A DNA stretch of 34,204 bases from DASWHR01 sp036398095 (GTDB lineage: Bacteria > Actinomycetota > AC-67), in assembly GCA_036398095.1 (NCBI GenBank), contig DASWHR010000034.1, positions 1-34,204 on the forward strand, given 5' to 3'. A program made the position numbers and the translations under genes. Positions 15,846-25,500 of this stretch are shown here, piece by piece. Positions within the stretch are counted from its first letter, which is position 1. Every line of letters begins with the position of its first letter. The notes under the pieces are model-generated. The model worked only from the letters and a program-made list of their open reading frames with translations, ran no database searches and was not told the origin of the DNA.

Positions 15846-17636
15846 ATGAAGCGCCGACCGACGACGGCCGTGACGGTGGCGACCGCCGCCGCCGTCGCGA
15901 GCATGCTCGCCGTCCCCGCGCTTGCGGGGATCGACGCGGGGGGCCGCCTGATCGTCGCAATCGAATTGCGCGCCGACACCCGCGATGCGGTCACGGTCTG
16001 CCAGGATCAGCCGTTCGGCGAGGGTGTCGAGTCGTTCGCCGACACTGTGGCGGCGGCGTTGGCCCTTCCGCTGACGGAAGCGACGGCATCGCCCGACTCC
16101 GATTGCTTCGCGTTGAACCTGACCGGTCCGATGACGACACGCGGCCCACACGGCGAGCGCGCCCTGCGATTCGACGGCGGCGCGTTGTCGTCGGTGGCGA
16201 CGCAGGCGGGCTATGCCGAGGCCTTCCTGGTGGTGTGCACGCCGAATGTGACCGACCGCGTCGAGGTCCGCACCGGGGACGATCCGATCGAGGCGGGCGG
16301 ATGCGATGCGAACGGGTATGCCTGGCCGCTGCTGTCGCCGCTGGACATCGATGTCGCGTATCGAGCGACCGGATGGGACCTGGCCGAGGGCCTGCTCGCC
16401 GCCGCCTCATGGTGGATCGCGCTCGCGACGCTCATGGGTTTGGTGGTCGCGCGCTCGTCGCGACTCGGAGTGCTCCGGCGAATGCCGCTCCTCGGCGGAG
16501 CGACCGGCGCGATCGTCGCGGGCGCGGGCGCCTACGGATGGGTGTTCGTCTCGTCCCGCTCGCCGCTGCTCGACTCGCTCGCCATGCTCGCCGGCATCGG
16601 CGGCGGGGGCGAAGTCGCCATCATGACCATCGGAAGCGCGGTCGCCGTGACGCTGACGGCGTTCACGGCGCGTCGCGTCGTGCGCGGCGCCGGCCGGCCG
16701 GCGCCGGCCGAACCGAGCGGGCCGGTCCTGCCCGGCGTGCCGTCGCTGCCGCTGCGCGATGTCGTCGGACCGTACGCGGAGCAGATTCGCCGCGCCGGCG
16801 CCGGCCTGCTGTGGGCCTTCGTGCCGGTGCTGAGCTTCGGCGTTGCCTATCTGATCTTTCTGCTGACGCCGGCGGCCGACGAGATCAAGATCGAAGGGAT
16901 GCTCGCAACGGCGCTCGCCTATGCGATGCTCGCGCCGGCATTCACGGCCGCGACGCTGCCGGCGGCGTACGACGCCCGCCGGCTGATGCGCGACGAGGAA
17001 GCGCCGTTGCTGGACGCGCTGCGAGCGGCGGGGTCGTCCGTTCGCGAGATATGGCGCACGCCGGTGCCGCCGGCCGCCGCGCCCGCCGGCGGGGCGGCGC
17101 TGGTCGCGGGACGGCGGGCCTACGTGTGGGAACCGCTGCTTGCGCTTCCGGCGGACGAACTGGCCGGCGGCGTGGCGCTCCGCGGCGCGAAACGGCGTTC
17201 GTGGGTTGCCGCCTTCGCCGGCGCCGCCGTTGTGGTTGTCTACGGATGGGTTCGCGGCAGCGACGTGCCGGCGGTCGTCGTCTTCGTGCCGATGGCGCTG
17301 CTGACCGCGATCGGCTTTCTGGATGCGATCGAGCGGATCCGAGTCCGATCGGCTGCGCGCAACTCGGCGGCCGCTGGGTCGCGGCTGCGCGGACTGCTTA
17401 TCCTGGGGCGCGCGCATGCGCGCCTGGCGGCGGGCGCGGCGCTCGGCGCGGTCGCAATGCCGATGCCCGGCTACGCGCAGGCTCATTGGGAGCGAACAAT
17501 GCGGATCGCGCACCGCATCGGCCTGGACGCAGGGTTGTCCACGGTCGACGTCGCGCGCATCGCCGACGAAGCCATCGCCGCCGACGCCGCCCGCAGTCAC
17601 GGCCGCGAATCGGGCGCCGCCTCCGTCCCCGACTAG
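15846..17636 (+). CDS. Multi-pass membrane protein resembling an M48 peptidase without zinc ligands
   Basis: This 596-residue protein starts with a signal-like hydrophobic segment, then an extracytoplasmic stretch of about 150 residues with four cysteines (positions 52, 87, 131 and 153). Seven or so membrane segments follow from residue 179. Residues 387-452 have the layout of the M48 metallopeptidase core: an alpha-helix, a short strand region, then LLALPADELAGGV where M48 enzymes have their L-x-x-D-E-L-x-x-V lead into HExxH. Here the HExxH position reads ALRGAKR, so both zinc-binding histidines and the glutamate are missing. It is therefore unlikely to cut proteins. A role as a scaffold or regulator is speculative, and the M48 relation itself needs a profile search. 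The gene ends on a CTAG shared with the convergent mutase gene. Confidence 0.7.
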   Translation: MKRRPTTAVTVATAAAVASMLAVPALAGIDAGGRLIVAIELRADTRDAVTVCQDQPFGEGVESFADTVAAALALPLTEATASPDSDCFALNLTGPMTTRGPHGERALRFDGGALSSVATQAGYAEAFLVVCTPNVTDRVEVRTGDDPIEAGGCDANGYAWPLLSPLDIDVAYRATGWDLAEGLLAAASWWIALATLMGLVVARSSRLGVLRRMPLLGGATGAIVAGAGAYGWVFVSSRSPLLDSLAMLAGIGGGGEVAIMTIGSAVAVTLTAFTARRVVRGAGRPAPAEPSGPVLPGVPSLPLRDVVGPYAEQIRRAGAGLLWAFVPVLSFGVAYLIFLLTPAADEIKIEGMLATALAYAMLAPAFTAATLPAAYDARRLMRDEEAPLLDALRAAGSSVREIWRTPVPPAAAPAGGAALVAGRRAYVWEPLLALPADELAGGVALRGAKRRSWVAAFAGAAVVVVYGWVRGSDVPAVVVFVPMALLTAIGFLDAIERIRVRSAARNSAAAGSRLRGLLILGRAHARLAAGAALGAVAMPMPGYAQAHWERTMRIAHRIGLDAGLSTVDVARIADEAIAADAARSHGRESGAASVPD

Positions 17637-19621
17637 GTGCCGTGCGCTCGCGACACGAGGTCGGCGACCTCGCTCATGATCCGTGTCAGGTCGTAGTCGA
17701 CCGGCGTGTAAACCTTCGCGACTCCTGCATCCAGCAGCCGCTTGGCGTCCTCGTCCGGGATGATCCCGCCGACGATCACCGGGACTTTCGCGGGGTCGAC
17801 GCCGCGCGCCGCGAGTTGCCGCAGCACTTCGGGCACTAGCAGCTCGTGTCCGCCCGACAAGATCGACAGGCCGACGACGTGAACGTCCTCGTCGGCCGCG
17901 GCAACGGCGATCTGTTCGGGCGTGAGCCGGATCCCTTGATAGACGACTTCGAAGCCGGCGTCGCGCGCACGAACCGCAATCTGCTCGGCTCCGTTTGAAT
18001 GCCCGTCGAGGCCCGGCTTGCCGACGAGCATCCGCAGCCGGCCGGCACCGATCCGGGCGGCGACCGACGCGACCTTTTCGCGCACGGCGTGCAGGGAAGC
18101 GTGACCGTTGACCGTGAGCGCCGCCCCGGAAACGCCCGTCGGTCCGCGATACTCGCCGAACGCCTCGCGCAGTGCGCCGGCCCATTCGCCGGTCGTCACG
18201 CCCGCGCGAGCCGCTTCGATCGAATACGGCATCAAGTTTTCGGATTCGTCGGCGGCCGCGCGGCGCAGCGCGTCAAGCGCGCGGGTCGCCGCGGCCGGAT
18301 CTGCCGACGCCCGGAACGATTCGAGCAATTCCATCTGCCGCGCCTCGGCCTCTTCATCGACCTTTTCGATCATCTGCTCGGTTGCGGCCAGCGGGGACGG
18401 CTCCGTCTCAGGGTAGACGTTGGCACCCACGACCAGGATCTCGCCCGACTCGATCGCGCGCCGCCGTTTCGCGAGCGAAGAGACCAGACCCTGCTTCATG
18501 TCTTCGATCGCCTCGACCGCGCCGCCGAGCGCCATGATCCGATCCAATTCGGCTTGAGCGGCGGCCTCGATCTCGGCGGTCTTGGCTTCGATCACGTGCG
18601 AGCCGGCCAGAAGGTCTTCGTATTCCAGCAGGTCGGTTTCGTAGGCAAGGATCTGCTGCAGCCGGAGCGACCACTGCTGGTCCCACGGACGAGGCAGTCC
18701 CAGCGCCTCGTTCCATGCGGGCAGTTGCAGCGCGCGAGCACGAGCATCCTTCGACAGCGTCACCGCGAGCGACTCGAGCAGGATGCGGTAGACGTTGTTT
18801 TCGGGTTGCACCGCGGTCAGGCCGAGCGAGTTCACCTGCACGCCGTAGCGAAACCGTCGAAACGTCGGATCGGTCACGCCGTAGCGCTGTTCGGTGAGCC
18901 GGTCCCACATACGGGTGAACGCGCGCATCTTGCAGGTCTCTTCGATGAAGCGGACGCCCGCGTTGCAGAAGAACGAAATGCGGCCGACGACGCGTCCGAA
19001 ATCGGAGTCGGGAATGCGGTTCGTCGCCCGGACCGCGTCCAGATAGGCGAACGCGTTCGCGAGCGTGTATGCGATTTCCTGGTGGGGTTCGGCGCCGGCT
19101 TCCTGCAGGTGATAGGAGCAGACATTGATCGGATTCCATTTCGGCATCTCGGCCGCGCAGAACGTGATCATGTCGGTGATGAGCCGAATCGAGGCGGCCG
19201 GCGGGAACACGTAGGTCCCGCGCGAGAGGTACTCCTTCAAGATGTCGTTCTGTGTCGTGCCTTGCAGCGCCGCCCGATCCGCGCCTTGCTCATCCGCGAC
19301 GGCGGCATAGAGCGACAAGAGCCACATCGCCGTGGCGTTGATCGTCATGGACGTGTTCATCTGCTCCAGCGGAATCCCGTCGAACAGCGCCCGCATGTCG
19401 CCGATGTGGCCGACCGGAACCCCGACCTTGCCGACCTCTCCGCGGGCCATGATCGCGTCGGCGTCGTAGCCGCATTGGGTGGGAAGGTCGAACGCAACGC
19501 TCAGCCCGGTCTGGCCCTTGGCGAGGTTCCGCTTATACAGCTCGTTCGAGGCCGCCGCGGACGTGTGGCCCGCATAGGTCCTGAGCAGCCACGGCTTGTC
19601 CTTCGGATGGTTCACGCCCAT
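17633..19621 (-). CDS. ecm: Ethylmalonyl-CoA mutase-type, B12-dependent acyl-CoA mutase (MeaA-like)
   Basis: This enzyme interconverts branched and linear dicarboxylic acyl-CoAs through an adenosylcobalamin radical. The single chain has a TIM-barrel substrate domain (LLRTYAGHTSAAASN, KGQTGLSVAFDLPTQ, QGTTQNDILKEYLSRGTYVF, PKWNPINVCSYHLQEAGA) and a C-terminal B12-binding domain from about residue 530 with GKPGLDGHSNG, which holds the cobalt-ligating histidine. Overall sequence and the barrel-plus-B12 length match ethylmalonyl-CoA mutase/MeaA more closely than methylmalonyl-CoA mutase large subunits. I prefer ATG 19621 (662 residues), because family members begin shortly before the KPWLLRTYAGH segment; ATG 19708 would add 29 residues. 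No ribosome binding site is clear at either. Other ethylmalonyl-CoA pathway genes such as crotonyl-CoA carboxylase/reductase are not in the window. Confidence 0.92.
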   Translation of the reverse strand: MGVNHPKDKPWLLRTYAGHTSAAASNELYKRNLAKGQTGLSVAFDLPTQCGYDADAIMARGEVGKVGVPVGHIGDMRALFDGIPLEQMNTSMTINATAMWLLSLYAAVADEQGADRAALQGTTQNDILKEYLSRGTYVFPPAASIRLITDMITFCAAEMPKWNPINVCSYHLQEAGAEPHQEIAYTLANAFAYLDAVRATNRIPDSDFGRVVGRISFFCNAGVRFIEETCKMRAFTRMWDRLTEQRYGVTDPTFRRFRYGVQVNSLGLTAVQPENNVYRILLESLAVTLSKDARARALQLPAWNEALGLPRPWDQQWSLRLQQILAYETDLLEYEDLLAGSHVIEAKTAEIEAAAQAELDRIMALGGAVEAIEDMKQGLVSSLAKRRRAIESGEILVVGANVYPETEPSPLAATEQMIEKVDEEAEARQMELLESFRASADPAAATRALDALRRAAADESENLMPYSIEAARAGVTTGEWAGALREAFGEYRGPTGVSGAALTVNGHASLHAVREKVASVAARIGAGRLRMLVGKPGLDGHSNGAEQIAVRARDAGFEVVYQGIRLTPEQIAVAAADEDVHVVGLSILSGGHELLVPEVLRQLAARGVDPAKVPVIVGGIIPDEDAKRLLDAGVAKVYTPVDYDLTRIMSEVADLVSRAHGT

Positions 19622-19729
19622 GCACGAATCGTAGCCGCTGGCCGGCGAAGCATCGAAAATCCCGGACAGGATCGGCCCGTGGGGTTTTGGGATCTGCCAA
19701 CTCTGCATCGAAGCGTCGGAATGGCACGG

Positions 19730-19759
19730 TTGACTCGGTTACGCCCGCTCGTCTAGGTT
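19730..19759 (+). promoter_or_regulatory. Candidate promoter for the secreted Ig-like protein
   Basis: TTGACT at 19730-19735 and TAGGTT at 19754-19759 are separated by 18 bases. The pair fits the loose actinobacterial housekeeping pattern (TTGAC and TANNNT). Transcription would start near 19766, leaving a leader of about 48 bases that contains the ribosome binding site of the gene at 19814. It lies in the 192-base gap between two divergent genes. Only the sequence match supports it. Confidence 0.4.
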
Positions 19760-19813
19760 TCAATGCAGAGTAAAGGGAAATATCAGAACCGGCCGACCCA
19801 GAAGGGGGCTTGG

Positions 19814-20557
19814 ATGAATTTCCGGCGCCGCAGAATGATTGTCGTGGCCAGCAGCATCGCTGCGCTGGCGATTGTCGCCTTCTATCCGCGGGACAACGCG
19901 CCGTCCCGCGTCGACCTTCTCGCACACGGCTACAGCTACGGATACGGATCCGGGGCCGCGTGTCCGACCGCGTTGAGCCTTGGAGTCACGAGCCACAAGG
20001 TCGTGTCGGGCACCCCAATGACGCTCAACGGACTGCTCACCGCCGAATCCGGTTTCAGCGTCGCCAGCCAGCCGATCCAGTTCTTCCAGGCGATCTTCAC
20101 CGCGACGCAGTTCACGCAGATCTCCGGTGCGATCACCAACGCATCGGGTGCGTACACAAAGACGGGATGGCCGTCGGCGAACGCGACCTACAAGACGCGC
20201 TGGGGTCCGCTAACCGGGCCGCCGCTCGTGTGTCCCGAGGTGAACAGCGGACGCGCGACCGTGCTCGTGTACGTGCGAGTGCCGTGGCTGCTGGGATCGG
20301 CCCCCGTGCGTGGACGCCCGGTGCTGCTGTACGGATCGGTGCGACCGGGTCACCCGGGGCAGCAAGTCGTGTTCCAGTACCGCCGGCTCGACGATGCGCG
20401 GTTCCGGTATGCCCGCGCGACGCTCGACGGGGCCAGCAACTTCTTCGTCAACTTCACCTTCGACCGTCCCGGCCGCTGGGTCATGCGGGTGAGCTTCTTC
20501 GACCCCGACCCGTTCCACGAGGGCAACTTCACTGAAAAGATCATCAACGTCGGCTGA
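19814..20557 (+). CDS. Secreted protein with two Ig-like beta-sandwich domains, function unknown
   Basis: This 247-residue protein begins with an Arg-rich stretch and one hydrophobic segment (about residues 8-24), so it is exported or anchored in the membrane. A Gly/Tyr-rich patch (YSYGYGSGAACP) follows. Two similar beta-rich units come next, each opening with a pattern typical of bacterial Ig-like or carboxypeptidase-regulatory folds: VVSGTPMTLNGLL and then PVRGRPVLLYGSVRPG. The end, GRWVMRVSFFDPDPFHEG, is also typical of such domains. Two cysteines, one near the start and one near residue 140, could form a disulfide. The start ATG 19814 has AAGGGGG 5 bases upstream; an ATG at 19763 lacks a site. 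No enzyme motif is visible. The gene stands alone and ends in a strong hairpin. Confidence 0.75.
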   Translation: MNFRRRRMIVVASSIAALAIVAFYPRDNAPSRVDLLAHGYSYGYGSGAACPTALSLGVTSHKVVSGTPMTLNGLLTAESGFSVASQPIQFFQAIFTATQFTQISGAITNASGAYTKTGWPSANATYKTRWGPLTGPPLVCPEVNSGRATVLVYVRVPWLLGSAPVRGRPVLLYGSVRPGHPGQQVVFQYRRLDDARFRYARATLDGASNFFVNFTFDRPGRWVMRVSFFDPDPFHEGNFTEKIINVG

Positions 20558-20570
20558 TCCGCTCGCGAAT

Positions 20571-20604
20571 CAAGGAAGCCGCGGCCCGCGCCGCGGCTTC
20601 CTTG
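20571..20604. terminator. Strong bidirectional hairpin terminator
   Basis: A perfect 14-base stem (20571-20584 paired with 20591-20604) encloses a 6-base GC loop. It lies between the stop of the secreted-protein gene and the stop of the convergent GT4 gene. The stem is symmetrical, so it can act on both transcripts. The following bases on the plus strand are only moderately T-rich (GCATATCAT), so it may not be a textbook U-tract terminator, but the stem itself is unmistakable. Confidence 0.8.
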
Positions 20605-20639
20605 CATATCATCCCTCGCGACTCCGAAAACGCCGCCGA

Positions 20640-21869
20640 TCACCAGCAGAAGTCGACATGATCCGGATCAGGGGGCTTGTTCTCCACGATTCCGGCGATG
20701 ACCGAAATTTCGGTCTCGATGATGCGGCTCCAGTTCAAGCGTTTCCGAACCACTTGTCTCGCATCAAGATTCCCGCCCCACATCGAGGACTGGGTGAGAC
20801 ATCCTCGGAGAGCAGCCGCCAGGGACTCGGTGTCCTCGTGCTCGACGAACGAGACCGCGTCCCCGACGATCCGGCGAAGGGTCGGCGTCGAGGTGACGAC
20901 GATCGGCCGATCCGTGGACAGGTATTCCAGAAGCTTGTTGGGCAAGGCCGTCATCGTCGTTGAAGAAGGTCGAAACGGCGCGACGAGCACACCCGCCTCG
21001 CCCATCAAGCTGGGGAGTTCGCGGTTGAGGATGGAGGGAACATGCGTGACCGATTCCGCGATCCCGAGCCCGGCCGTTAACTGCTCCAACTCCTTGCGAT
21101 ATGCATCGGCTCCTTGACCGACGATCATGCAGGACGCGAGAAATCCGGATCGTCGAAGCATGGCGAGCGCATGGAAGAGAACGTCGATCCCGTCAAGTCG
21201 GCTGACGTCCCCGATGTACAGGATCTTTCCGCCGGCACGATGCCGGCGGTCACGCGCTTCGCCCGTCGCCTCTTTGGCTTGGGCGCGCGGCAGGAGAAGC
21301 GTTCGCGGGATTCCATGCGGGAGAGCATAACAGCGGTTCGGATCGGCTCCGGCTCGGGTCCAAGCGTCGCGCTGCTCGTCAGAATCGACGATGACCGCAT
21401 CGGCGCGAGCAGCGAACCTATTCATCCGCTGAATCAGGGCTGTCGCCGCGGATGTCCACGGAAGCCGCGAGGCGGCATACAGATCGGTGTAGAAGTCGCT
21501 CAAGTTTGCGACGATCGGAATACGGCGACCTCGTCGGGCGAGCAGGGCGGCCACCGTGGGGATTGTTGAAATCGACCGAATGCAATCGACCGGCTCCGAT
21601 GCGACGATCCGCCGGATGACACGAGCCAAACGTACGATGTCGGCGGCTCGGCCGAGTGCATCCGCGAAGCTTCGCACCCGCCGGTACGGCGCGACGTGGT
21701 GATATCGAACCTGAGGATCCGCTGCGGGGGCCTCCTCCGGCCTGGGACAGATGACGTCCACTCGATAGTCGGTGCGCGACGCTAGAAATGCGACCAACGG
21801 TTCGGCGCGATAGTTCATTCGAGCATGGGGAACCGGCCCGTCACACACAACCAGCACTTGGCCGGTCAC
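20640..21869 (-). CDS. GT4-like family glycosyltransferase
   Basis: This 409-residue GT-B protein is probably a cytoplasmic membrane-associated glycosyltransferase. The N-terminal domain shows VLVVCDGPVPHARMNYRAE and NLSDFYTDLY. The C-terminal domain starts at KILYIGDVSRLDGIDVLFHA and has PNKLLEYLSTDRPIV, the donor-site pattern of the GT4 subgroup that uses N-K-L-x-E-Y. The start is GTG 21869, which overlaps the methyltransferase stop in a GTGA junction. It is the last gene of a five-gene minus-strand unit and is followed by the shared hairpin terminator. The sugar it transfers is unknown. Confidence 0.88.
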   Translation of the reverse strand: MTGQVLVVCDGPVPHARMNYRAEPLVAFLASRTDYRVDVICPRPEEAPAADPQVRYHHVAPYRRVRSFADALGRAADIVRLARVIRRIVASEPVDCIRSISTIPTVAALLARRGRRIPIVANLSDFYTDLYAASRLPWTSAATALIQRMNRFAARADAVIVDSDEQRDAWTRAGADPNRCYALPHGIPRTLLLPRAQAKEATGEARDRRHRAGGKILYIGDVSRLDGIDVLFHALAMLRRSGFLASCMIVGQGADAYRKELEQLTAGLGIAESVTHVPSILNRELPSLMGEAGVLVAPFRPSSTTMTALPNKLLEYLSTDRPIVVTSTPTLRRIVGDAVSFVEHEDTESLAAALRGCLTQSSMWGGNLDARQVVRKRLNWSRIIETEISVIAGIVENKPPDPDHVDFCW

Positions 21870-22597
21870 GTTCGCGACTCTGATTCAAGATCCAGAACTC
21901 GAATCATGAACGGCGGGGTCCAGCGCCGCCGCGCAAGAATGTGATGCAGCCACGCGGCCGCCGCACGATTCCGCAGGATCTTGAACGCGACGATCATGAG
22001 TAAGGTGGCCGGCCATACCCACACGGCCGACATCGTCCGGACCGGCGGGAGATAGAACGGATACGAGACGGCGGCGCTTCGTGTCCAGGTGGCCCGCGGA
22101 CAGGCTTGCTCTAGCAACGCAGCCAGTCGGGCGTCGGTGAAATGCTCGTCGCCATTGTGGCGGGTGTAGAAGGCCATGATGGGGTTCTCAGCGTTCGCTT
22201 CGATCACGATGACACGCTTCTTTGCCAGGCGAACGAGCCACGTTGCGGCAGCCACTGGATCATCCGCATGGTGCAAGAGATCCTTTGCCAAGACGACATC
22301 GGCGCATCCCGACGTCATCGGAGGACGCGATGCGTCGCCCACGACGAAACGCACCGATCGGCTGTGGCGGCCCCAGTCTTCATGGCCGGCGACGTCCAAC
22401 CCTATGACCGCCGCACTCGTTCCGGCACTCGCGACATGCGATGTGAACAATCCCTCACCGCATCCGACATCCACGAGCCGCCCCGGATACACCCATGGAG
22501 CAACCGCCTCGGCCAGCCGCCGATACTCCGCTTGCTTCCAGGAATCCCGAAAGGTTCCTCGCTTGAGTATGCGAAGCAATCGATCAATCAGCATCAT
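21866..22597 (-). CDS. Class I SAM-dependent methyltransferase
   Basis: This protein has about 243 residues and a standard Rossmann methyltransferase core: motif I LVDVGCGEGLFTSHVA, an acidic second strand (GLDVAGHEDW), VVGDASRPPM, and LAKDLLHHADDP as the motif IV region. A hydrophobic stretch near the C-terminus (MSAVWVWPATLLMIVAFKIL) followed by an Arg-rich helix suggests that it sits on the membrane. The start ATG 22597 has GGGAG 6 bases upstream and overlaps the 3' end of the GT-C-like gene; an ATG at 22630 is in frame but lies deeper inside that gene. Its position between a GT-C-like protein and a GT4 suggests it methylates a sugar or lipid carrier intermediate, but the substrate is not readable. 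Confidence 0.85.
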   Translation of the reverse strand: MMLIDRLLRILKRGTFRDSWKQAEYRRLAEAVAPWVYPGRLVDVGCGEGLFTSHVASAGTSAAVIGLDVAGHEDWGRHSRSVRFVVGDASRPPMTSGCADVVLAKDLLHHADDPVAAATWLVRLAKKRVIVIEANAENPIMAFYTRHNGDEHFTDARLAALLEQACPRATWTRSAAVSYPFYLPPVRTMSAVWVWPATLLMIVAFKILRNRAAAAWLHHILARRRWTPPFMIRVLDLESESRT

Positions 22598-25500
22598 GCT
22601 CGACTCCCACGGTTCGCCTGCGGATGCCATAAGCGGCGAGCATCAACAGTCCGAGAATGGATCCCACGCGGCCGGGCACGATCCATCGCTCGGGACCGAA
22701 TCGAACGGACAGGGGTTTCCCGGCGTCGTGCAGAAAGCCGGTTGAGAAACCGTTGAAGCGGACCGGGCGGAGTGATCGATCCCCTTGTGTTCCTACCCAG
22801 TGAGCGTTGTATGGATGAGACGTGCGTGTGGCAACCAGGCCGACGTTTGTCGGCGGCATCTCCGGACTTCCTTGGAAATCGGCTTTGAGCTTCCCCCGCG
22901 AGAGCCACAAGAGCGCACGCGCGTCCGTCCCAAAGTCGTCGGGAACGCTCACGTGCACATCCCCGCTCGAAAGCTCCACCTCGTCACTCACAAGCCAAGA
23001 CGAGTTGCTGTTCCGCCGAAGGAGAATATCCCGCGATGCAACGACCGCACTTCCCTGGCTCGACGGCATGCGGCTTCGAACGACGAGACGGTACCGTCCG
23101 GGTTCGGGTATCCAAGCCGTTCCGGCAACGGATGAACTCCCGGGCCGTGCGGCCGTTCCCCCATCGACAACCACATCCGCTCCCGCGAGCGATGCCCGCA
23201 TCCGATCAGCGATTGACTCGACCGTTCCGACGGGAGAGACCACGACGGCATCCAAGGCGTTGAAGGATCCGACAACATCAAGGCTTAGTGCATGACGCCC
23301 GGCTTGCAAACTCACCACGGGCCCCCGAAGCCATCGCCATCCCGTCGTCGTCTCGTCGTAGCTAGATGCGGATCCCCGCTGTCCGGATTCGGTTGTCACC
23401 GAAATGGCTTCGCTCTTCGCACTGACAAACGCTCGGATCCACACCTGACATTCACACGATGTCGTTCGGTGGATCGGGACGACCAGCCGGGCGTCGGTCG
23501 ATGTCACGAGAAAGTTCGGGCTGACCGTGGGGTCGTACGATTGCTCCGGGAACTGTCGCAGCCGGGATGCCAGCCAGGTGTTGCTTTCGAAAAAGTCCTT
23601 GTCCCACTCGCTCAACGGAACGGTCTGGGTGACGTAGTCGGCTGCAAAGAGACGACTGATTCCCGACTGAGGCGAGTCCAGCGCAAGATCCAGCCAGTCA
23701 CGACGGCCGGCAAACGTGACTTGCCGGACGCTGTTCCACCACGACGCCGATCGAGCGGCGTCCGGCAAATGTGCTGAGAGAATATGTGGACGCAGTAGTG
23801 GACCGGCACCGCGCGCCGATTCCATAACGACTTGACGAACCCCACCGACCGTCACGACAACGCCATCGGACGCGGTCGGCGGCGGCGCCCCGGGCCGGAA
23901 CACGGCCAGAATGCCGTCTCCATACACTTGTCGAAAATCCGGTCTTCGTCCAAGGTTCGTCGCGACCGTCCGTCCTTCCGTGAGATCCGTTCGCACAGCG
24001 ATCGCGGAACGGCCGTTCGCCAGAAGAAATCGGCCTACGTCATCCGGCGACTCTCCATTAACGAGATCTCCCACAATCAAATCGAACGTGCGCCCCAGGG
24101 CGGGCCCCAGCCACGAGACGCCGCGCGAAGAAATGGCGACGGGAGACACCCACCCAGGCAACGGGGGAATGCGTCCGCCGATCAGGGGGATCTCGCTCCG
24201 GGCTTCTGCCCAGGGCGGCTCGTCGTTCCCGTCCCCTTGAAACGGAAGCCAGACCACTCGACCTGGGGTCGCCAGAGCGTCAAGACCACTCCGCGCCAGT
24301 GAATCACCGATCGATGCCGGGATGGAAACCGGGCGCATGTATCCGGCCAGATCACCCGTCAGCAGGGGCATCCCGCCAACGACCGACCATGCCAGCACTA
24401 GGACCAAAACCACGGTGAACCCAGCCCGATGCAGACGCGACCTCATCTTGATCGAGGCCAGTGCGAGCATGGTGAGCGTCACGAGACAGAACACCACCAC
24501 GGGGATCAGTTTGTAGGGTCCCTTGAGCACAACGAAGGCGATGCGCCGGATCCCCGGCGCACCCGCAAGCTCGGCGTATAAATCACCCCGGGGAAATCCG
24601 GTGCCTTTTGCCAGCCACGCAAACAGAATCACACCTGCTGCGAGCCCGCCCTCCGCCCACCGGCGACGCGACGATCGCACAACGAACAGGAGCGCCGAAC
24701 CGGCGAGCAGCCCGTATCCCCCGACCAGGGCAATCGCCGCCACGGGCGCCCCCGCTGCGGCATCGACTAAAAACGCCGTTGTCGCCCGGTAGAAACCTGC
24801 GATGTTTAGCCACAACGGTGTGATTGGGCTCAGGATGAAGAGGTCCTTTGTCGTGAAGAGCGCCCATGATGTCCCGGACGAGAACCCGGTGCGGAAACCG
24901 AAGGTGATAGGAAGAATCCAGTAGAAGGCTGCCACGAATAGGGCTGTGCCGTATCCCGCGACGGCCACGAGCGTCGTCTTCGCGCGGGCGCGCAGAATAC
25001 CCGGACCGGCAGCCAGGAACGCCGCCGACAGGACACAGACGAGCATCGCATGAAAGGCGATACCGTATGCGGTGAGCGTCGCGGCGGTCGCGAGTCCCGC
25101 CGCGATGAAGGCCCTGAACGTGCGTGCTCCGGACGAGGACGAAAGACCTTTTCGAACCCAGTGCACCGTGAGTGGGAGAAGCGCGTAGAGCAAAAGGTAG
25201 TACAAGTGGATCGACTCGACAGAAACCCACGGGTTCACCGTGTAGATGATCGCGCTGAGTGCCGCAATGGGAAGCGACCGGCCCGGCGAGATCGATCGCA
25301 CCCACAAGTAGGTTGTCACCGCCGCGGCGCTAGCCATGAGAAAATAGACGGCGAGGAGTAACAATTTCTGGGCCCATTCCGAACCGAGAAGGGGGACCAG
25401 AAGCAGAAACGGAGGTGCTTGACTGATGGTTGCCGAGTTGTCGTCCCCAAGATAGGGATTCCAAGCTCCTCTCCAATTGTCGAGTTCGTGTGATGACTGT

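Noticed and set aside
15846..17636. Active M48 (HtpX-like) protease
   Set aside because: No HExxH motif is present anywhere in the protein, so zinc-dependent catalysis is not supported.
17633..19621. Methylmalonyl-CoA mutase large subunit as the identity of the B12 enzyme
   Set aside because: The single-chain length and family blocks such as PKWNPINVCSYHLQEAGA fit the ethylmalonyl-CoA mutase/MeaA group better, although assay data would be needed to settle the substrate.
17999..19756. A 585-codon plus-strand frame opposite the mutase gene
   Set aside because: The mutase on the minus strand has full-length family motifs; the plus-strand frame has none.
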